Shown here piece after piece: positions 26,060 through 34,618 of a DNA stretch of 64,000 bases. The DNA comes from Planctomycetota bacterium. Lineage in GTDB: Bacteria; Planctomycetota; B15-G4; SIAN01. A model generated the notes under the pieces. It worked only from the letters and a program-made list of their open reading frames with translations. It searched no databases and had not been told where the DNA came from. The position numbers and the translations under genes are program-made. The stretch spans positions 1 to 64,000 of the forward strand of contig JANQQL010000033.1 in the NCBI GenBank assembly GCA_028289345.1, written 5' to 3'. The first letter of the stretch is position 1. Each line of letters opens with the position of its first letter.

Positions 26060-26110
26060 CAGGGTCGGGAGTCTTCTCGCGAAGGTTCGACAAGAGAACT
26101 CCCGACCCTG
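26060..26110. terminator. Bidirectional terminator-like hairpin between convergent genes
   Basis: Arms CAGGGTCGGGAGT (26060-26072) and ACTCCCGACCCTG (26098-26110) are perfectly complementary over 13 bp with a 25-base loop. It lies in the 154-bp gap between the stops of the porin gene and the C39-like gene. T-runs are short on both sides, so termination would be hairpin-driven. Confidence 0.6.
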
Positions 26111-26140
26111 GTTTCGAGTTCCGGTGGACGCGGCCGAGCG

Positions 26141-28057
26141 TCAGTCGCAGGATCCCCAGGAGAGAAGGACGGCCACAAGGTCACGAATGCCGACAATGCC
26201 GTCCCCACCGAACGGCACGATGTCCGCGATCGGATCGTCGCTGCCGAGCTTCGCGAGCACTCTCCGCAATTCGCGAAGGCCCACGACTCGATCGCCATCA
26301 AAGTCGGCGGGACAAGCCAGGAACGAATTCGCTGGCGCCAGATCCTCCGCAGGGATGTTGGTGTTCCACCCAATCGCCGAGTGAATCTCCGGGTCGTAGT
26401 TCGTCCGGCCATGGTCGGCCAGGAACTTGCCGCTGCCGGAGAGGGTGGCGTAGCGTGGATCGTTGACCACCCGGTAGTTCCCATCGGCTTGCTTGCGGAA
26501 GACCTGCAGGTCCGTGCCGTCGGACACCACCACCTGTCCCTGGCCGTCGCAGGAGATGCTGGCCGGGTCGTTCACGTTGTGATCGGTCCAGCTCGCCGCA
26601 GACGCGACGTTGTCGTCATCGACGGAGATCCGATAGATCTTGTCGCTGCCCTCGAAGATGGCCCACAGGTGGCCGGTGACCGGGCAGACATCCAGGTCCA
26701 CCATGGGTGTCGCGGGCATCCAGGACGGCACCGGGATGTACTCGAGGTCATCGTCCGAAGGGGCGCGGCCATCGAGACGAATCAGCGACTGGGAATCGCT
26801 TGTGTAGGCCCAGATAGCGCGTCGGTCATCGTCACCGATCATGGCATCGAGAGTGTCGGAGATCCAAGCGATCGAGCCCGGCGAGTTGTACTCGTCGTGG
26901 CGACGCCGCTCGATTCGATGGGGCCCAGCCATCACGATGGCGCCATCCGGGTCCACGTGGGTGTCCACGATGGAGAAGCTGAGCCGAATCGCGTCGTCCT
27001 GCACTTGTTCATACTGGTTCCAGACGACCAGCTCGGCGCTTTGGGTGCCGACGTTGGACGCGATCAGAAAGTCGTTGAAGCCGACGAAGGGGGACACGGA
27101 GACAATGTTCGTGCCGGTGTACGGCTCTGGCGACGTGGGCGGGGCGTACGCGAGCCAGTCGCCTTGGACGAGCCCCTCAACCGCCACCACCACGTTGTTG
27201 TAGAACAAACCTTCCGTTGGCCGAAGGATCGAGTACCCGTCCATCAGACGCAATGGTGTCGAGAAGCCGTTCCAGTCCAGGGTGACACCTGTGAACGGCA
27301 CGAAGAAGTCATCCCCATTGAGATCGTGCTGAAGTAACGAAGTCACCTCGACGTCGAACTGGCGGAAGCGATAGGCCGACTGAGTGTTCACGTCAAAGGG
27401 AGAGCGGTCGTCGGCAGGATCGCAGACCCAGAGCTCTTCGGTCCCAAAACCGTTGGCGGTGGCGCGCGCCAGGGTGACGCAGTGGCCGCCAGTGCGTTCC
27501 CCCAACCGAGCGACGTTGGCGGTGGCGGGTGTCCATTGATACCGTCCGTAGCACAGGGTCGCGATGTGTCCCCCGGCGAGATCCTGCACGAGTCCCGAGA
27601 TCGTCAGCCCGCCGCCTTCCTCGGTGAAGTACTTCCGGTCGTAAGACAGGGCGTAGTCCTCGATCCAAAGCGACATGCCCTGCTCCGCGCCCACCCCGGA
27701 CGTCCCTCCGCCGGTTGTGCCCATGACACTGCCCAGGAACTGGATCCGGGAAGTCATGACGTTGTGCACGGACGGGTTGGTCCACGTGCCGGGGAAAGGA
27801 GAGAGGTTGGGAAAGCCGAAGTTTGCGGCGTAGGCGAGCATGTTCATGTGCGAGGTCGGGACGCAGTGAGCCGACCCGTTGTCGAGCATGCCGAAACGAC
27901 GCTGATCGAGGTCGGGCATCCAGTTGACCTGGTACTGGTAGTTCACCGGCGAGTCCCACTGGAGGACGGTCACGTCGGCCACCGCGCGGCCGGGGAGGAG
28001 GCTCGTGGCGGTGGTCAGGGCAATGATGAGGGCGAGCGAGGCATTTCGGCGACGCAT
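26141..28057 (-). CDS. Secreted C39-like peptidase-fold protein with dockerin-like C-terminus
   Basis: 638 residues from ATG 28057 (AAAGGAG six bases upstream; an upstream in-frame GTG overlaps that ribosome site). Signal peptide MRRRNASLALIIALTTATSL then LPGRAVA. Residues ~25-230 have a papain-like C39 layout: Cys in GSAHCVPTSHMNMLAY, His in GGHCVTLARA and Asp in VCDPADD. The middle ~350 residues are beta-rich and propeller-like. The last ~60 residues hold two EF-hand-like calcium loops (DFDGDRVVGLRELRR and FGGDGIVGIRDLVAVLLSW) ending in WGSCD, a planctomycete dockerin-like tail. Substrate unknown. Confidence 0.8.
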   Translation of the reverse strand: MRRRNASLALIIALTTATSLLPGRAVADVTVLQWDSPVNYQYQVNWMPDLDQRRFGMLDNGSAHCVPTSHMNMLAYAANFGFPNLSPFPGTWTNPSVHNVMTSRIQFLGSVMGTTGGGTSGVGAEQGMSLWIEDYALSYDRKYFTEEGGGLTISGLVQDLAGGHIATLCYGRYQWTPATANVARLGERTGGHCVTLARATANGFGTEELWVCDPADDRSPFDVNTQSAYRFRQFDVEVTSLLQHDLNGDDFFVPFTGVTLDWNGFSTPLRLMDGYSILRPTEGLFYNNVVVAVEGLVQGDWLAYAPPTSPEPYTGTNIVSVSPFVGFNDFLIASNVGTQSAELVVWNQYEQVQDDAIRLSFSIVDTHVDPDGAIVMAGPHRIERRRHDEYNSPGSIAWISDTLDAMIGDDDRRAIWAYTSDSQSLIRLDGRAPSDDDLEYIPVPSWMPATPMVDLDVCPVTGHLWAIFEGSDKIYRISVDDDNVASAASWTDHNVNDPASISCDGQGQVVVSDGTDLQVFRKQADGNYRVVNDPRYATLSGSGKFLADHGRTNYDPEIHSAIGWNTNIPAEDLAPANSFLACPADFDGDRVVGLRELRRVLAKLGSDDPIADIVPFGGDGIVGIRDLVAVLLSWGSCD

Positions 28058-28398
28058 GGGATCTCCTTTCACTCGAAGAGCGGGTCGTTGTTGGTGACCG
28101 CGGAGACCGGTTCCCGGAGGTGACAGGTTCTTTCGGAGAAATCCGGAAAAGCGTCAAGGGGGTCCTGCGCCGAGGCGCCGGACAATCCCGGGCAGTTCGA
28201 GGCTTTGGCGTCACTTCCCGGCACGGGCGGGCCGCTTGACCCGATCGACGTCACGGGGCGCTTCGCCGTTCGAATTGCCTCTGGCCGGGATGAATTGCGA
28301 GCAGGCGTCGAATGCGGGAGACGGTGAGCCCTCGCTCGTCCGTTCTGAAAGGTTGCCGTGCGGAGGGCCGGGAGCGCAAGCAATCGCAACAGGACGAG
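28058..28398. other. Intergenic stretch, nothing recognised
   Basis: About 340 bases between the start of the C39-like gene and the 3' end of tRNA-Lys. It should contain the promoter of the C39-like gene and the end of the tRNA transcript. No T-run terminator hairpin was identified. Confidence 0.5.
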
Positions 28399-28474
28399 TG
28401 GTACCCGTGCAAGGACTTGAACCTTGGACCCGCGGATTAAGAATCCGCTGCTCTACCAACTGAGCTACACGGGC
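28399..28474 (-). tRNA. tRNA-Lys (anticodon CTT)
   Basis: A full cloverleaf reads on the minus strand. Acceptor GCCCGTG pairs with CACGGGT (first pair G-T); the D-arm is GCTCAGTTGGTAGAGC; the anticodon loop is TTCTTAA in stem GCGGA/TCCGC; the T-arm is CAAGGTTCAAGTCCTTG. Discriminator A and an encoded CCA follow. It is the last of three tRNAs in the same direction. Confidence 0.95.
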
Positions 28475-28531
28475 ACAGAAGACGGCGGCTCTCGCGAAGA
28501 GATCACGACTTGGCTTCGCGGGAGGAAAAGT

Positions 28532-28608
28532 TGGCACGCCCGGCAGGACTCGAACCTGCAACCCTCGGGTTCGAAGCCCGATACTCTATCCAATTGAGCT
28601 ACAGGCGC
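28532..28608 (-). tRNA. tRNA-Arg (anticodon TCG)
   Basis: Acceptor GCGCCTG pairs with CGGGCGT, allowing G-T pairs. The D-arm is GCTCAATTGGATAGAGT, the anticodon loop CTTCGAA gives TCG, and the T-arm is GCAGGTTCGAGTCCTGC. Discriminator G and encoded CCA follow. Located 57 bp upstream of tRNA-Lys on the transcript. Confidence 0.95.
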
Positions 28609-28673
28609 ACCGGAAGGGTGGGGAAGTTACTCGGCGCCCTTGCGGGCGGCAAGCGGAATTCAAGGGAGGATGT

Positions 28674-28751
28674 TGGGGTGAGTGAGGGGATTCGAACCCC
28701 CGACTTCCAGAACCACAATCTGGCGCTCTAACCGACTGAGCTACACCCACC
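28674..28751 (-). tRNA. tRNA-His (anticodon GTG)
   Basis: Acceptor GTGGGTG pairs with CACTCAC (one G-T) and is preceded by the G(-1) that marks tRNA-His. The D-arm is GCTCAGTCGGTTAGAGC, the anticodon loop TTGTGGT gives GTG, and the T-arm is GGGGGTTCGAATCCCCT. Discriminator C, which pairs with G(-1), and encoded CCA follow. It is the promoter-proximal tRNA of the cluster. Confidence 0.95.
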
Positions 28752-28923
28752 ACAGAGACGTCTGGGCTGCCTGTTCGGAATCGAACGGTGGTTGCCTGAC
28801 GGCACTGGCGACCCGACCTCGGAAAGGTAGCGCGGCGGTGGTTTTTCTCCAAGGGGATTCTCCTGGTGCGGACGCTTGCGATTTTTCTCCCGTTCTCGCG
28901 ATCGCCGTCTGAAAATTCACCGG

Positions 28924-30132
28924 ATGGCGGATCCCCATGCTCTTGAATTGCGCGACCGATTCCGGCGTCGCTTCGGTGGGACGGGGGAACGCGTGTTCTT
29001 TGCGCCGGGTCGGGTCAACCTGATCGGGGAGCACGTTGACTACCACGGCGGGGCGGTCCTGCCCGTTGCGGTCGAGCGAGGCGTCTTTGTCGCGGCTCGG
29101 ATCCGTCAAGATTCTCGAGTCCTTGTGGCTTCGGAGGACTGTCCAGAGACCTTCGACGGGGACGTTTCGGCGATCGATTCCTGGTCCGCTGATTCGTGGT
29201 GTCGCTATCCCTTGGCAGCCCTCAACGCGACCGCGGAACAGGGCCCACTGACGCGAGGGGTGGAACTTCTGTTCTCCGGCGACTTGCCCATGGGGGCGGG
29301 CCTCGCGTCGTCCGCCGCGGTCCTGGTCGCCACCGCGCTCGCCATGGACCGGCTGCACCAAAGGAGGCAGTCTGCCCAGGAACTGGCCGAACTGGCCCAC
29401 CGCGCGGAGACTCAGTTCGTCGGCGTGCGCTGCGGCATCATGGACCACTATGCGGTTGCCCTGGGTCGGGCTGGTCACGCAGTGATGGTGGACTGCAAAA
29501 ATCGCCAATGGGAAGCGGTCCCCTGGGATGTCTCGGGACCCGAGATGGTGGTCTTCGATTCTTTGGATCGACGCCAGCTCACCGACGGTCGCTACAACCA
29601 ACGGGTCGCCGAATCCCACCGGGCCTTCGTGAAACTCAAGATGCGTCTCGCCCACCGGACTTGGCTCAGCGAAGTGACCGCGGAGGAGCTCGAAGAGCAG
29701 TCCGAATCTCTCAGCGAAGTCGAGCGGCGCCGCGCCCGTCATGTCGTCACTGAGGTCGAGCGGGTGGCTCGCACTCGGGCCGCTCTCGCCCGTGGCGAAT
29801 GGCAGGTGGTGGGGGATTGCCTGGCTCGCTCTCACCAGTCCTTGGCGGAGGACTACGAAGTGAGTACCGATCGCTTGGATTTCCTGGCCGAGGTGGCGAA
29901 GTCCCACGCCGGAGCGTACGGTGCTCGGCTCACAGGAGCGGGATTTGGCGGCTGCGTGCTGGCCCTGGCAGACTCCGACCTCGCCGAGGCATTGATCCAT
30001 GGAGTCTCGGACATGTTCCGCGGCGCTTACGGAGACACTCCCCGAGTGTGGCGCCTGGGCGCGAGTGCCGGACCTCGTGAGCTGGCCGAGGATCACCGGG
30101 AGGACGACCCGGGAAGGAAGGCGGTGTCTTGA
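28924..30132 (+). CDS. galK: Galactokinase
   Basis: 402 residues from ATG 28924. It carries the galactokinase signature PGRVNLIGEHVDYHGGAVLP, the GHMP ATP-binding loop GDLPMGAGLASSAAVLVA, the catalytic-Asp motif GIMDHYAVALG and the C-terminal GARLTGAGFGGCVLAL. It phosphorylates galactose at C1 with ATP, the first step of the Leloir pathway; galT/galE are not in the window. Its stop overlaps the TTG start of the peroxiredoxin gene by 4 bases, forming a two-gene unit. A longer frame to 28876 is not needed. Confidence 0.95.
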   Translation: MADPHALELRDRFRRRFGGTGERVFFAPGRVNLIGEHVDYHGGAVLPVAVERGVFVAARIRQDSRVLVASEDCPETFDGDVSAIDSWSADSWCRYPLAALNATAEQGPLTRGVELLFSGDLPMGAGLASSAAVLVATALAMDRLHQRRQSAQELAELAHRAETQFVGVRCGIMDHYAVALGRAGHAVMVDCKNRQWEAVPWDVSGPEMVVFDSLDRRQLTDGRYNQRVAESHRAFVKLKMRLAHRTWLSEVTAEELEEQSESLSEVERRRARHVVTEVERVARTRAALARGEWQVVGDCLARSHQSLAEDYEVSTDRLDFLAEVAKSHAGAYGARLTGAGFGGCVLALADSDLAEALIHGVSDMFRGAYGDTPRVWRLGASAGPRELAEDHREDDPGRKAVS

Positions 30133-30608
30133 CGGAACACGACAAGCTGGTTGCGGTCGGAGGTGCGGCGCCGTCGGTCCATTGGACGGAAGACGGCGTG
30201 GCCAAGTCGCTCGCCGAAGAATGCAAGCACGGTCCGTTGGTCCTGGCCTTTTACCCTCTGGCCTTTTCACCGGTTTGTCGGGAAGACCTCCGGCGACTGG
30301 ACGAGTTCGCCAACAAATGGAAAGCGCGAGGCGTTCGCGTCTTGACCTTGAGCGTCGACCGAGAGGTGCAGGCGAAGCGCTTCTTGGAGTTCCTCGGAGC
30401 CTCCGCGCTCCGGCCGGTGGGGGATCCGGATTTGAAGATTGCTAGTCAGTTTGGGGTGAGCCGGTCGGAAGGCGTGGCCCAGCGAGCCAGCGTCGTGGTC
30501 GACACTCAGGGCAGGGTCGCCTGCGCCGCCGTGCACGAACTCTGCTTCCCTCGGGGGCTGGAAGCTCTGGAAGGCTGTGTCCAAGAGCTGGTCAAACCCG
30601 GGCTATAG
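30129..30608 (+). CDS. AhpE-like one-Cys peroxiredoxin
   Basis: 159 residues from a TTG at 30129 with GAAGGAAGG upstream. The active site reads FYPLAFSPVCREDL, closest to the AhpE pattern FPLAFTxxC with the usual Thr replaced by Ser, and the supporting Arg lies in VAQRASVVVDTQGRV. It would reduce peroxides through a sulfenic acid at Cys. Another Cys (CFPRGLEAL) lies near the C-terminus. Coupling to galK by a 4-base overlap has no obvious metabolic logic. Confidence 0.88.
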   Translation: MTEHDKLVAVGGAAPSVHWTEDGVAKSLAEECKHGPLVLAFYPLAFSPVCREDLRRLDEFANKWKARGVRVLTLSVDREVQAKRFLEFLGASALRPVGDPDLKIASQFGVSRSEGVAQRASVVVDTQGRVACAAVHELCFPRGLEALEGCVQELVKPGL

Positions 30609-30680
30609 TCCTGGGAGGCCTGTCCCGCCAAAACCTCTCTTTTCCCGCATTGCGTTCGCGATCGGTCGCAGAGTTCCCCC

Positions 30681-31265
30681 TTGCCATCTCCCGAGCCATC
30701 CCCGTCCCAGGACCTCGCCCTCGTTCAGCGGGCTCTGAACGGCCACTCCGACGCGGTTCGCCCTTTGGCCCAGCGTCTGGGCTGTGTCCCCAAACTCCTG
30801 GCACGGATCAACGCTCGGCGCGGGTCACCACTCACCAGCCACGACCTGGAAGACCTGGGCCAGGACGCGCTGATCGCGATTTGGAAAAAACTCGAAAAAT
30901 TCAGTGGCCAGACGACGTTAGAGGGGTGGCTGTACCGATTTTGCTTCCTCGAGTTCATGAACCGGTCCCGAGTGAAGGGCCGGATGCCGCGGCCCATGCC
31001 CGTGGAGCTGGACACGTTGGAGGGAGGGGAGGGGGCGTCCGACTGGCCCGCTCAGGAAGAGGTGGAAGAGGCGCTGCGCGAGTTGGGATATCCCGACGAG
31101 GATGTCATCCGGTTGCGACACTTCGAAAACTTGTCATTCGATCAGGCGGCAGAAGCGTTGGGGATTCCCTCGAGCACGGCGAAGACGCGCTACTACCGTG
31201 GGATTCGGCGGCTCCGTCACCGCCTGCGTGGTCTGGCTCCGGAAGGACATCGCGATGAACGATGA
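30681..31265 (+). CDS. Module B: ECF-like sigma factor, paralogue of the 16.6-kb sigma
   Basis: 194 residues from a TTG at 30681, the only start that includes all of region 2. It shares the unusual segment QRLGCVPKLLARINARRGSP and then HDLEDLGQDALIAIWKKL with the module A sigma, and region 4 has NLSFDQAAEALGIPSSTAKT followed by RYYRGIRRLRHRL, nearly the same as in A. It overlaps the anti-sigma gene by 11 bases. Function should be promoter recognition for the module's regulon. Confidence 0.88.
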   Translation: MPSPEPSPSQDLALVQRALNGHSDAVRPLAQRLGCVPKLLARINARRGSPLTSHDLEDLGQDALIAIWKKLEKFSGQTTLEGWLYRFCFLEFMNRSRVKGRMPRPMPVELDTLEGGEGASDWPAQEEVEEALRELGYPDEDVIRLRHFENLSFDQAAEALGIPSSTAKTRYYRGIRRLRHRLRGLAPEGHRDER

Positions 31266-31908
31266 CCAACTGCGCCGTGCTCTCGAGGAAGGTCTCGACC
31301 CGTCCAGCGACGAGGCGCGGGAACTCCTGGGTTCGGTCGAAGCCCAAGAGGAGCTGAGGGATTGTCAGAGACTCGTGGCGGGATTGGAGCGTGCCGGAGA
31401 CCTGCAGCGATCCGATCTCCATGGCGTGACCTCCGAGGAGGTCCCGGTGTGGATCGAACAGTTCGTGGGGCAGCGAGTGGCCGAGCGCGGCAAGCAGCGA
31501 ACGGTCCGGTCGCGGCGCCGTTTGTGGATTCCGGCACTGATGGCGGCGGCGGCTCTGCTGATGCTGATCAGCCTGTGGCCGACCCGCGAACCAGAGGCTC
31601 CGACCCGAACCATTCTCGGATCCTCATTCACGGCCCTCGAACCTTCGGGTCCGTGTGCTGAGTTCAGCGGCTTTTCTTGGGAGTACGACGGCCCCGCCCA
31701 CGGCTACTTCGTCGTCCAGGTATTCTCCGTGGACTCCTCCACTGACCGGGCATTGCTCGAGTCCCCTCGCTTGACGGAGTCTCTATGGTCGCTGAGTCCT
31801 CGAGAGATCGCGCTGCTGCCGGAGCGCATCGAATGGGAAGTTCGGGCGTTCGACGGTTCCACCCGGCTCATTGGCTCCCGCTCGGCCTCGGCGTTCTTGT
31901 CTCCCTGA
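31255..31908 (+). CDS. Module B: single-pass anti-sigma factor without zinc finger
   Basis: 217 residues from ATG 31255 with GGAAGGA 7 bases upstream. Cytoplasmic part ~1-88, basic stretch RSRRRLW, membrane helix ~90-108 (IPALMAAAALLMLISLW), then a ~105-residue beta-rich outer domain (GFSWEYDGPAHGYFVVQVF and IEWEVRAFDGSTRL), the same pattern as in module A. No zinc ligand set is visible. The last 76 bases are shared with the CHAT gene start in another frame. Confidence 0.75.
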   Translation: MNDDQLRRALEEGLDPSSDEARELLGSVEAQEELRDCQRLVAGLERAGDLQRSDLHGVTSEEVPVWIEQFVGQRVAERGKQRTVRSRRRLWIPALMAAAALLMLISLWPTREPEAPTRTILGSSFTALEPSGPCAEFSGFSWEYDGPAHGYFVVQVFSVDSSTDRALLESPRLTESLWSLSPREIALLPERIEWEVRAFDGSTRLIGSRSASAFLSP

Positions 31909-34529
31909 AGACTGTCGCCGCGGGACCTGCCGTCGCCCAGGTCGTCCTCTCGGCAGAAGATCGAGAAGCACTGAACCAGGAAGGACGTCTGTCCGAAGAC
32001 GAGTTGTGGCAGTTGTTCGACGAGGCCTTCGAGGGGCGCGAAGAGCATCCCTCAGATGCCGAAATCGTCCTTTGGACCGCGCGTCATCTCTTGGTTGTGT
32101 CGGTGAATCGGGGCGACGACGAAGACGAATGGCGAGAGTTGGTCGATGCCCTCGTTGAGTGCTTCCCACTCGACAAGGACTCGAACGTGGTGGGCCAGGT
32201 CTCCGTGAGTGCAGCAAAGAATCTCGAGAGAAATGGGAGAAGAGAGACGGCTCACGAGGTGCTGGAGGCTGCCGCCGAATCGATGCCTCGGGACCACTTC
32301 CTGCGTCCCTATGTGGCGCATCAGCTTGCCAGTCTCGACGAGTACCGGCAGCGGTGGTCCGAAGCCGAGACGGTCCTTCTTCAAGCCATCGAAGACCTCG
32401 GCTCCCCACCAACAAGTCTGGCGGCGTTCGCGATGATTCGGTCCTTGCTCGGGAAAACCTACCTTGGCATGGGGCTCACCGATCGAGCGGCGCCTTTGAT
32501 TTTGGAGTCCCTGGAAACCCTCGAGAGTTTGTACGCCAAAGACGAGCCGGTGAGACGTCAATTGTTGGACGCATACCGGTATCGAGCCAACCTTCGCCTC
32601 GCCCGTCGAGATCATTCCCAGTTACTCGAGGAGCTTTCCGAGGCCCTCGAGAACCGAGAGCGACTGTTGAACCAGTTCCCCGGGAATCGCGAGAAACTGT
32701 GGGTGCTGGCCGGATTGGCCTGCTTCAAAGAGAACTTGAGCTTGAGGGATTGGGACGCCCGGCGGTTCTTTCAAGAGGCCCTGGCCTCGAGCCACACATG
32801 GCCGGCCGATCGGCTCACGGCGGAACTTCGGCTGGCGTACTTGGAACTCAGTGCCGGGGATCCGGATGCCGCCAAGGGACTGATCGACTCGGCTCGGCGG
32901 AGAGTCACTCCCGGAGGCACTTCGAATCCCATCGATCGCGCCTACCTCGCGGCGTTGGACTGTCGATGGGCCATCGCTTCGGGAATCGACCGCGCCGAAC
33001 AGGCGGTTCGGTACGAGGTGCTTCAGGAGAGCATCCAAGCGATGCGCGAGAAGTTTGCTGGACAACCGCCGCGGCCCGGTGGGTGGGGTTACTTGGAGTA
33101 TCGGCGCTATCGATTCCCGCTCGGTGAGTTGTTGTGGACGCACCTTCTGATGCGGGACGATGGCCCCGAGCGTTCCTTGCAAGAACTCCTCGACTTCCAA
33201 TGCCTGAACACTTTGGTGAGAAGAATGGGAGGGGCCTCGCCGACGGTGGCTGAGGTTCAACGGGCGCTGACGACCGAGAAGCAAGGGCTGTTGGTCTATT
33301 ATCCCAATCGGCCGTGGGGCCTGGTGTTCGCCGTGGATTCGAATTCGGTCGCTTGTGCGACATTTCCTTGGTCCTTGCAAGACTTCGAGCAGGTGAACCA
33401 GCTCTCCGAGGAGTTGCGCCTTCGTCCTTTCCAGATGACAGAGGTGGGGCGTCAGCGCCGAGAGCGCCGGATCAAAGAACTACTCGGCGAACTCTCTACT
33501 CGGTTGTTCCCCGGCACCGTCGCTCGCTCAGAAGTGTCGGGATCGGATCAGTTTCAGCCGCCGAATTGCGCAGACGAGTCCATCGCTGCCGCCCTCGAGC
33601 GATGGGACGCGGTGACCTTGGTGGGGACGGACTTGTTGCGAAACCTTCCCTTTGAATGCCTTCCGTTTCAGGAACAACCTTTGGGTGTGCAAAAAGCCGT
33701 CGCTTTGCTGCCCAGTCTGCCGCTCGGCCAACTGCTTGCGCAGCGACATGCTTCCAAGGGGTCGGAGGCTTCTCCGAACGACCTTTGCCTGGTCACCAAT
33801 TCGACTCATGGCGCCCAAGCGCGAGAGGCGGCACCGCACTTGGAGCCTCTTCGCATCGAATCCCCGCGCCTGCAGAGGCTGATGGACTCCTATCGCGATT
33901 CCTCGGTGGTCCTGTTGGAAGGAGCCAAAGCGAACCGAGAGCGTCTGCAAGACGTCTTGTCTTCGCCGTTTCGCGTGGTCCACTTCCTGACCCATGGGGT
34001 GCAGCGTGACGCGGAGAGATCAGCCGGCATTGTGCTCAGCTCCACCGTGGAGGATTCGGGCTTGCTGTTTCGCGAGCACGCTGAGCAGTTGCCCGCGGGC
34101 GACCTGGTGCTGCTGTCCGCGTGTCAGGCCGGAGGAGGCCCGTTGCGGGTCGGGGATTCGGCGACCACGAATCTGGCGGGTGGTTTCCTCCTCGCAGGTG
34201 CTCAGGCCACTGTCGCGGCGGACACCGACCTGGTGTTGGAGGCAACGCTTCCGCTCATGGAGAGGTTCCACCATGAGCTCGCTTCCGGCGCTTCCCCGGC
34301 CGAAGCGCTACGCATCGCTCGAGGTGTTCTCGTGGACTCGAAGGAGTTCGCCGACCCTTACTACTGGACGTTCCATCAAGCGGTTGGGCTTGCCCATCTC
34401 CCTTTGTTCGAGGCGGCGACCGTCCTCGAGGACGAGGGACTCGGCTGGTGGTGGTGGGGAGGCGTCGGCGCAGCCGTGGCGATCGCTGTCACGATGCTCG
34501 TGGCCCGCCGAAAGCCCGCCACCGCTTAG
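31833..34529 (+). CDS. Module B: exported TPR-CHAT caspase-like protease with C-terminal membrane helix
   Basis: 898 residues from ATG 31833 (GGAG 8 bases upstream; an upstream in-frame ATG at 31785 lacks a ribosome site). A typical signal peptide (LPLGLGVLVSLKTVAAGPAVAQ) comes first, then TPR-like helices to ~550. The CHAT domain has His721 in VVHFLTHGVQ and Cys764 in LVLLSACQAGGG, an intact dyad. The C-terminus has a helix (GVGAAVAIAVTMLVARRK) with basic tail, so the CHAT domain should sit outside the inner membrane, near the anti-sigma outer domain. Overlap frame relative to the anti-sigma gene is the same as in module A. Confidence 0.9.
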   Translation: MGSSGVRRFHPAHWLPLGLGVLVSLKTVAAGPAVAQVVLSAEDREALNQEGRLSEDELWQLFDEAFEGREEHPSDAEIVLWTARHLLVVSVNRGDDEDEWRELVDALVECFPLDKDSNVVGQVSVSAAKNLERNGRRETAHEVLEAAAESMPRDHFLRPYVAHQLASLDEYRQRWSEAETVLLQAIEDLGSPPTSLAAFAMIRSLLGKTYLGMGLTDRAAPLILESLETLESLYAKDEPVRRQLLDAYRYRANLRLARRDHSQLLEELSEALENRERLLNQFPGNREKLWVLAGLACFKENLSLRDWDARRFFQEALASSHTWPADRLTAELRLAYLELSAGDPDAAKGLIDSARRRVTPGGTSNPIDRAYLAALDCRWAIASGIDRAEQAVRYEVLQESIQAMREKFAGQPPRPGGWGYLEYRRYRFPLGELLWTHLLMRDDGPERSLQELLDFQCLNTLVRRMGGASPTVAEVQRALTTEKQGLLVYYPNRPWGLVFAVDSNSVACATFPWSLQDFEQVNQLSEELRLRPFQMTEVGRQRRERRIKELLGELSTRLFPGTVARSEVSGSDQFQPPNCADESIAAALERWDAVTLVGTDLLRNLPFECLPFQEQPLGVQKAVALLPSLPLGQLLAQRHASKGSEASPNDLCLVTNSTHGAQAREAAPHLEPLRIESPRLQRLMDSYRDSSVVLLEGAKANRERLQDVLSSPFRVVHFLTHGVQRDAERSAGIVLSSTVEDSGLLFREHAEQLPAGDLVLLSACQAGGGPLRVGDSATTNLAGGFLLAGAQATVAADTDLVLEATLPLMERFHHELASGASPAEALRIARGVLVDSKEFADPYYWTFHQAVGLAHLPLFEAATVLEDEGLGWWWWGGVGAAVAIAVTMLVARRKPATA

Positions 34530-34532
34530 CTG

Positions 34533-34585
34533 CAAAAAAGAGATCGCCCGCGAGCCCGGGTGAGAAACCCAGACGCGCGGGCGAT
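34533..34585 (-). terminator. Intrinsic terminator of the minus-strand FG-GAP gene
   Basis: On the minus strand ATCGCCCGCG (34585-34576) pairs with CGCGGGCGAT (34552-34543) with a loop that can fold further, followed by CTCTTTTTTGC. This is a classic hairpin plus U-run placed just after the stop of the gene at 34619 and between the convergent CHAT stop. Confidence 0.85.
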
Positions 34586-34618
34586 GAATCAGCGCAAGGA
34601 GAATCTGTTCGGGACGGA

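Noticed and set aside
28765-28835. A possible fourth tRNA upstream of tRNA-His (GTTCGATTC-like T-loop on the minus strand)
   Set aside because: T stem does not pair, and no D-arm or anticodon arm could be drawn.
16625-34529. A CRISPR link for the TPR-CHAT modules
   Set aside because: No repeat-spacer array, Cas7-11 or other cas gene is visible in the window, so the resemblance to type III-E is limited to the sigma/CHAT idea.
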